Below, one piece after another: positions 7,139 through 10,769 of a stretch of 10,769 bases of DNA. This DNA comes from Maribacter sp. (GTDB taxonomy: Bacteria > Bacteroidota > Bacteroidia > Flavobacteriales > Flavobacteriaceae). The stretch lies in NCBI GenBank assembly GCA_018679695.1, contig JAHHKH010000005.1:1-10769 (forward strand), given 5' to 3'. How positions within the stretch are numbered: the first letter of the stretch is position 1; every line of letters begins with the position of its first letter. Made by a program: the position numbers and the translations under genes. Under the pieces are notes generated by a model. That model was not told the DNA's origin and did no database searches. It worked only from the letters and a program-made list of their open reading frames with translations.

Positions 7139-8155
7139 ATGAAATACATTGTTTGTGAAAAACCGGGAGAATTTAATCTTAAGGAAAAAGAAGAACCTCA
7201 AAAGGTAAAAGGGGAAGCAATTCTTCGTGTAAAGAAAGTAGGTATCTGTGGTACCGATTTGCATGCCTATGCCGGTAACCAGGCTTTCTTTACATATCCT
7301 CGGATCCTAGGGCACGAACTTGCGGCAGAGGTCGTCGAAATCGAAAGCAACGATAAGGGAATCAAACCCGGGGACAATGTTGTGATTATGCCATATGTAA
7401 GTTGCAATGCATGTATTGCATGCCGAAATGGCAAGACCAACTGCTGTAAAAATATGCAGGTATTGGGGGTTCATACAGATGGAGGAATGCAGGAAAAGAT
7501 AACTGTTCCTATAGATTTATTGATTCATACGCCCAACCTAAACAACGATGCTATGGCAATTGTTGAACCCCTTGCAATTGGGGCCCATGCCATTCGAAGG
7601 GCCCAGTTAAACCCAGGCGAAACAATAGTAGTAGTAGGTTGTGGCCCCATAGGTATTGGCATTATGAAATTAGCCCAGATTGCAGGGGCAAACGTAATCG
7701 CTATAGATGTGAACCAAGGCAGATTGGATTTTGCCAAGGATAAAATCGGTGTAGACCACATTGTACATGCAGGGGATAATGCAGTTGAAAAAGTTTTGGC
7801 AATGACTACAAATGATCTAGCTACTGCTGTTTTCGATGCTTCGGGCCATAAAGGAGCACTGGAATATGGACATAATTTTATGTCCCATGGGGGAAGTTAT
7901 GTTTTAGTAGGGTTGTCAAAAGGTGACCTAGTCTTTAGACATCCTGAAATCCATGCAAAAGAAACAACGCTAATATGTAGCAGAAATGCAACCTTGGAAG
8001 ATTTTGAACATGTAATTTCCGTTTTGGAAAAGGGTAAATTCCCTATAGATTCCTTTATTACACATAATGTGGATTATAATGATATGATCGCCAACTTTGA
8101 TGGTTGGTTAGACCCTGCCAACGGCGTAATAAAAGCTACTGTTGATTTTAATTAA
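7139..8155 (+). CDS. zinc-dependent alcohol dehydrogenase, L-galactonate 5-dehydrogenase-like
   Basis: The gene encodes a 338-residue medium-chain dehydrogenase. Seen: GICGTDLHAYAGNQ with catalytic zinc ligand C37; GHE at 58-60 and E143 as further ligands; four structural-zinc cysteines C89, C92, C95 and C103; the NAD-binding VVGCGPIGIG at 165-174 with D190 ending the second strand, which favours NAD over NADP. From memory, CGTD.HA..GNQ.FF.YPR.LGHE, TNCC, EP.AI.AHA.RRA and KETT...SRNAT.EDF are shared with E. coli LgoD (YjjN), which oxidises L-galactonate to D-tagaturonate. That product is the substrate of UxaB, encoded two genes downstream, so the context agrees. A related sugar-acid or polyol substrate remains possible. 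ATG 7139 is preferred; GTG 7115 would add eight residues with no family counterpart. Confidence 0.88.
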   Translation: MKYIVCEKPGEFNLKEKEEPQKVKGEAILRVKKVGICGTDLHAYAGNQAFFTYPRILGHELAAEVVEIESNDKGIKPGDNVVIMPYVSCNACIACRNGKTNCCKNMQVLGVHTDGGMQEKITVPIDLLIHTPNLNNDAMAIVEPLAIGAHAIRRAQLNPGETIVVVGCGPIGIGIMKLAQIAGANVIAIDVNQGRLDFAKDKIGVDHIVHAGDNAVEKVLAMTTNDLATAVFDASGHKGALEYGHNFMSHGGSYVLVGLSKGDLVFRHPEIHAKETTLICSRNATLEDFEHVISVLEKGKFPIDSFITHNVDYNDMIANFDGWLDPANGVIKATVDFN

Positions 8156-8231
8156 ATTATAAAAAACAAGGAGTAATTACCTTTTAGGTCAGTTTCCTTA
8201 GTTATATAAAGCAATAAACCCTGTAAAGATC

Positions 8232-8555
8232 ATGCCAAAAAAATATGTCCAAATAGACCCAAGGGACAATATAATTGTCGCATTAACCGACTTGAAAATA
8301 GGGACAAAGGCCATTATCAATAATGAGCAAATTATTCTTCAAGAAGAGGTAAAGGGCAAACATAAATTCGCCCTAATCGACCTTCAAATTGGGGATGAAA
8401 TTTATATGTACGGGGCTTTAGTAGGTAAAACAACCAAGCCCATTAGAAAAGGTGAATCAATTACTATTGAAAATATTGTTCATGCCTCCGCCAATTATCA
8501 ATTTGGGATGGAAAAATCTAGATGGAGCCCCCCCGATGTAACAGCATGGATATGA
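8232..8555 (+). CDS. uxaA: altronate dehydratase, N-terminal SAF domain part
   Basis: The part before the stop is a 107-residue product. It is a complete SAF domain: IDPRDNIIVALTDLKIGT at 8-25, HKFALIDLQIGDEIYMYG at 44-61, IG/VGK around 64-66 and the final strand KGESITIENIVHA at 73-85, followed by a linker rich in aromatic residues and proline (WSPPDVTAW). In UxaA-family enzymes this small domain helps form the sugar-acid binding site and must combine with the large domain to be active. It begins 76 bp after the dehydrogenase gene. A run of seven C (8528-8534) lies 18 bp before the stop, but the frame stays coherent through it. Confidence 0.7.
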   Translation: MPKKYVQIDPRDNIIVALTDLKIGTKAIINNEQIILQEEVKGKHKFALIDLQIGDEIYMYGALVGKTTKPIRKGESITIENIVHASANYQFGMEKSRWSPPDVTAWI

Positions 8556-8624
8556 AAAAGCTTTATTGGTTATCTTCGTAAAAATGGCCAAGTAGGTACA
8601 GCTAATTATTGGTTGGTTATTCCG

Positions 8625-9884
8625 ATGGTTTTTTGTGAAAACAGAAATGTGGACGTATTAAAATCAGCACTTTTGCAATCCTTGGGTTACCATACTATTA
8701 CAAATTTCATTGTAGACACGGATACTTTGGTGCGGGAATATGAAAAAGGTACTTCAGTAGAAGGCCTATTGCGTTCCCAAATTATTAAAACACCCGAAGA
8801 CGTAAAACAAAATAGGACTTTCCCCAATGTAGATGGCATTAAATTTCTGACCCATGAAGGGGGTTGTGGTGGTTTTCGGCTTGATTCTGAAACATTGTGC
8901 AACCTTTTAGCGGGATATATAACCAACCCGAATGTAGCGGGAGCAACGATTTTAAGTTTGGGATGTCAAAATGCAGAGGTCAGCTTTATGGAAGAGGCGA
9001 TTAAAAAGAGGGATCCAGAATTTGCAAAACCCTTGTATATCCTTGAACAGCAAAAGAGTAAAAGTGAACGACATTTTATTGAAGATGCCGTAAAGAAGAC
9101 TTTTATCGGATTGATCGAGGCCAATAAGATAAAAAGGGAACCAGCGCCATTAAATAAATTGGTTTTAGGATTGGAATGTGGAGGATCCGATGGATTTTCC
9201 GGAATTTCAGCGAACCCAACATTAGGCCATACATCAGATTTGATTGTAGCTCTTGGCGGAACAACCATCTTATCGGAATTTCCAGAATTAAATGGCGTGG
9301 AACAGGAATTGATCAATCGTTGTATTACCCGGCAAGAGGCAGTAAAATTCACCCATTTAATGGATACCTATTCCGCTAGGACGGTTGCGCTGGGCTCTGC
9401 CTTCGCCAACAATCCGTCCCCGGGAAATATAAAAGATGGGCTTATTACAGATGCGATGAAATCTGCCGGTGCGGCTAAAAAGGGAGGTACTTCGCCTATA
9501 ACCGATGTACTTGACTATACGGAAAAAGCAAGGAAAAAAGGTTTAAATCTATTATGCACCCCTGGAAATGATGTTGAAAGCACCACAGGCTTGGCCGGAT
9601 CAGGTTGCAATGTTATTGCTTTTACAACCGGTCTGGGCACACCAACTGGTAATCCCATAGCTCCTGTCATAAAAATATCAAGCAACAATGAATTGAGTGA
9701 ACGAATGAAAGATATCATCGACTTCAATACCGGAAGTATTATTACTGGTCAAGATACTATAGCGGCCAAAGGGGAAGAATTATTGGACTATATTGTTAAA
9801 GTCGCAAGTGGTGAGGTACAGACCGCTGCGGATAGATTGGGACAAGATGACTTTATACCATGGAAACGGGGAATCTCATTATAA
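8625..9884 (+). CDS. uxaA: altronate dehydratase, C-terminal catalytic part
   Basis: The part after the stop is complete to its natural end. Family segments seen: IPMVFCENRNV at the start, FLTHEGGCGGFRLDSETLC, LSLGCQNAEV, LVLGLECGGSDGFSGISANP, LGHTSDLIVALGGTT, GGTSPITDVLDYTEKA and LCTPGNDVESTTGLAGSGC, then GLGTPTGNPIAPVIK. The cysteines in these motifs are expected to bind the metal centre. If it is translated separately, ATG 8625 gives 419 residues and TTG 8613 gives 423; neither has an obvious ribosome site. UxaA-family lineage beginning at codon 109 continues upstream of both starts, which argues against a long-established split. The stop is followed after 4 bp by the uxaB start, so the two are tightly coupled. 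Confidence 0.7.
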   Translation: MVFCENRNVDVLKSALLQSLGYHTITNFIVDTDTLVREYEKGTSVEGLLRSQIIKTPEDVKQNRTFPNVDGIKFLTHEGGCGGFRLDSETLCNLLAGYITNPNVAGATILSLGCQNAEVSFMEEAIKKRDPEFAKPLYILEQQKSKSERHFIEDAVKKTFIGLIEANKIKREPAPLNKLVLGLECGGSDGFSGISANPTLGHTSDLIVALGGTTILSEFPELNGVEQELINRCITRQEAVKFTHLMDTYSARTVALGSAFANNPSPGNIKDGLITDAMKSAGAAKKGGTSPITDVLDYTEKARKKGLNLLCTPGNDVESTTGLAGSGCNVIAFTTGLGTPTGNPIAPVIKISSNNELSERMKDIIDFNTGSIITGQDTIAAKGEELLDYIVKVASGEVQTAADRLGQDDFIPWKRGISL

Positions 9885-9888
9885 TCCT

Positions 9889-10769
9889 ATGGAACACTTG
9901 AATAGGAAAATCCACAAGGTCAGCACCCATCCAGAGCGCGTACTCCAATTCGGGGCGGGTAATTTTTTACGAGGTTTTGTAGATTACTTCGTTCAAGAAA
10001 TGAATGAAAAAATAAACTTCAATGCAGCGGTAGTCGTAGTAAAACCAACTTCTACCGGAAATTATAAACAATTAATAAAACAAGAAGGGCTCTATACCCT
10101 ATTCCTAAAAGGAATTAAAAATGGGAAAGCAGTTAGCGAACATAAGATAATAGATTGTATTCAAAGATGTGTGAACCCTTATGATAATTATGACCAATAT
10201 TTAAGCATCGCTCAGAACCCCGAATTGCGCTTTATAGTCTCAAATACAACCGAAGCTGGTATTGCCTATGAATCCAATGATAAGCTCCAGGATACTCCCC
10301 AAAAGAGTTTTCCAGGGAAACTAACCGCACTTTTATTCAAAAGATTCGTGCACTTCGGAGGTGCTTCTGACAAGGGCCTAATTGTTCTTCCCTGTGAGTT
10401 GATCGACAAAAACGGGGATAACCTTAAAAGAATAATACTTCAATATGCCGAAGATTGGGATTTAGGGGAAGGGTTTGTACATTGGATCAATGATGACAAT
10501 ATATTCTGCAATACATTGGTAGATCGTATTGTCCCTGGCTATCCAAAAAATAAAAGGGACGTGCTTATAAAAAAATTGGGATATACGGATAATCTTGTGG
10601 TCGTAGGGGAACAATTTCACCTCTGGGTAATTGAAGGCCCAAAGGTCGTGAAAGAGGAATTTCCTGCTGAGGAATGTGGATTGAATGTTGTTTTTACCGA
10701 TAATATGGAGCCTTACCGTACGCGAAAAGTGCGAATTTTGAATGGCGCCCATACCACTTTGGTTCCGGT
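9889..10769 (+). CDS. uxaB: tagaturonate reductase (altronate oxidoreductase), 3' end outside window
   Basis: The frame opens at ATG 9889, 4 bp after the uxaA stop, and runs without a stop for 293 codons to the window edge; the full enzyme is usually near 480-500 residues. It belongs to the polyol-specific long-chain dehydrogenase (mannitol dehydrogenase) family. Seen: QFGAGNFLRGF at 20-30, the N-terminal nucleotide-binding loop; SNTTEAGI, matching the SNTTE motif of the UxaB branch; LPCELIDKNG; FCNTLVDRIVPGYP; and KVRILNGAH at 280-288, whose K280, N285 and H288 are the family's catalytic Lys-x4-Asn-x2-His. It interconverts D-tagaturonate and D-altronate with NADH. The 4-bp spacing points to translational coupling with uxaA. 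Confidence 0.9.
   Translation, partial: MEHLNRKIHKVSTHPERVLQFGAGNFLRGFVDYFVQEMNEKINFNAAVVVVKPTSTGNYKQLIKQEGLYTLFLKGIKNGKAVSEHKIIDCIQRCVNPYDNYDQYLSIAQNPELRFIVSNTTEAGIAYESNDKLQDTPQKSFPGKLTALLFKRFVHFGGASDKGLIVLPCELIDKNGDNLKRIILQYAEDWDLGEGFVHWINDDNIFCNTLVDRIVPGYPKNKRDVLIKKLGYTDNLVVVGEQFHLWVIEGPKVVKEEFPAEECGLNVVFTDNMEPYRTRKVRILNGAHTTLVP

Larger units (their letters stand above)
8232..9884 (+). pseudogene. uxaA: altronate dehydratase, full reading frame interrupted by an in-frame TGA
   Basis: Read as one unit, this gene has 550 codons with a TGA at codon 108 (8553-8555) and then TAA at 9882-9884. Both parts are in the same frame, so there is no frameshift. Altronate dehydratase turns D-altronate into 2-keto-3-deoxygluconate, the substrate of KdgK. 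The residues right after the TGA (KSFIGYLRKNGQVGTANY, codons 109-126) are clearly UxaA sequence that normally continues without a break from the SAF domain. They lie before any in-frame ATG (first at 8625), so a second protein started there would lack them. This points to a point mutation or a sequence error. The caution is that two-subunit relatives exist (for example the sulfolactate sulfo-lyase pair SuyA/SuyB), so function is not excluded. Its two parts are also listed separately. Confidence 0.65.

Noticed and set aside
8168..8199. Short hairpins (GTAATTAC; AAGGA with TCCTT) between the dehydrogenase and uxaA as terminator or attenuator
   Set aside because: The stems are weak and no T run follows, so no terminator is supported.
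8528..8534. Run of seven C before the uxaA stop as a frameshift site or indel error
   Set aside because: Family-like sequence continues in the same frame before and after the run and beyond the TGA, so a shift at this site would not repair the gene.
8553..8555. TGA read as tryptophan (alternative code) or selenocysteine in uxaA
   Set aside because: waaA and the sugar porter gene both end at TGA, so TGA is a normal stop here. The family has no known Sec or Trp at this linker position as far as I recall, and no SECIS-like hairpin is evident just after it.
8552..8581. ATGA overlap at the uxaA stop as restart of a second gene
   Set aside because: The ATG at 8552 is out of frame with the catalytic part and encodes only nine residues before TAA.
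10462..10752. Minus-strand frame of 96 codons at the right edge, and other long frames opposite the main genes
   Set aside because: They lie wholly inside strongly recognised genes (here uxaB), have no signals or motifs, and are shadows.

Overview
The window looks like chromosomal DNA of a marine-type Bacteroidota bacterium, probably Flavobacteriaceae. It is AT-rich and lacks clear Shine-Dalgarno sequences. Its lipoproteins have loose Bacteroidota-type lipoboxes, promoter-like sites resemble TTG...TAnnTTTG, and the protein families (lipoprotein S1 sulfatase, PhyH dioxygenase, sugar porter, Uxa/Kdg enzymes) are common in algal-polysaccharide degraders. This placement is inference from gene content; no rRNA or tRNA is present.

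Layout. (1) 1-717, plus strand: the C-terminal end of the Kdo transferase WaaA/KdtA and a tiny charged lipoprotein, a housekeeping flank. (2) 775-2400, plus: a 12-TM sugar:proton symporter of the MFS sugar porter family, then a 42-residue single-pass membrane protein at 2272-2400 and a strong intrinsic terminator at 2459-2487. (3) 6967 down to 2577, minus: a four-gene run, PhyH-family dioxygenase, KDPG aldolase (eda), 2-keto-3-deoxygluconate kinase (kdgK) and a lipoprotein S1 sulfatase, with gaps of only 47-56 bp, probably one operon. (4) 7139 to the window edge, plus and divergent from (3): a zinc alcohol dehydrogenase resembling L-galactonate 5-dehydrogenase, altronate dehydratase (uxaA), and tagaturonate reductase (uxaB, cut by the edge). 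The 171-bp divergent region (6968-7138) holds a perfect 15-bp inverted repeat overlapping the best promoter candidate for the minus operon.

Together the enzymes form a nearly complete route: L-galactonate -> D-tagaturonate (dehydrogenase) -> D-altronate (UxaB) -> 2-keto-3-deoxygluconate (UxaA) -> KDPG (KdgK) -> pyruvate + glyceraldehyde 3-phosphate (Eda). The porter may import a sugar, and the sulfatase may remove sulfate from an algal glycan outside the cytoplasm. L-galactonate is inferred from the dehydrogenase; galacturonate is the main alternative feed.

The most striking anomaly is in uxaA: an in-frame TGA (8553-8555) separates the SAF domain from the catalytic domain while both sides stay intact in one frame. 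This is either a recent nonsense mutation or sequence error, or a working split gene. The second open question is what the PhyH dioxygenase does in a sugar-acid operon. I see no SusC/SusD pair, glycoside hydrolase, transcription factor, mobile element, CRISPR array or RNA gene in the window, and no clearly new multi-gene system.
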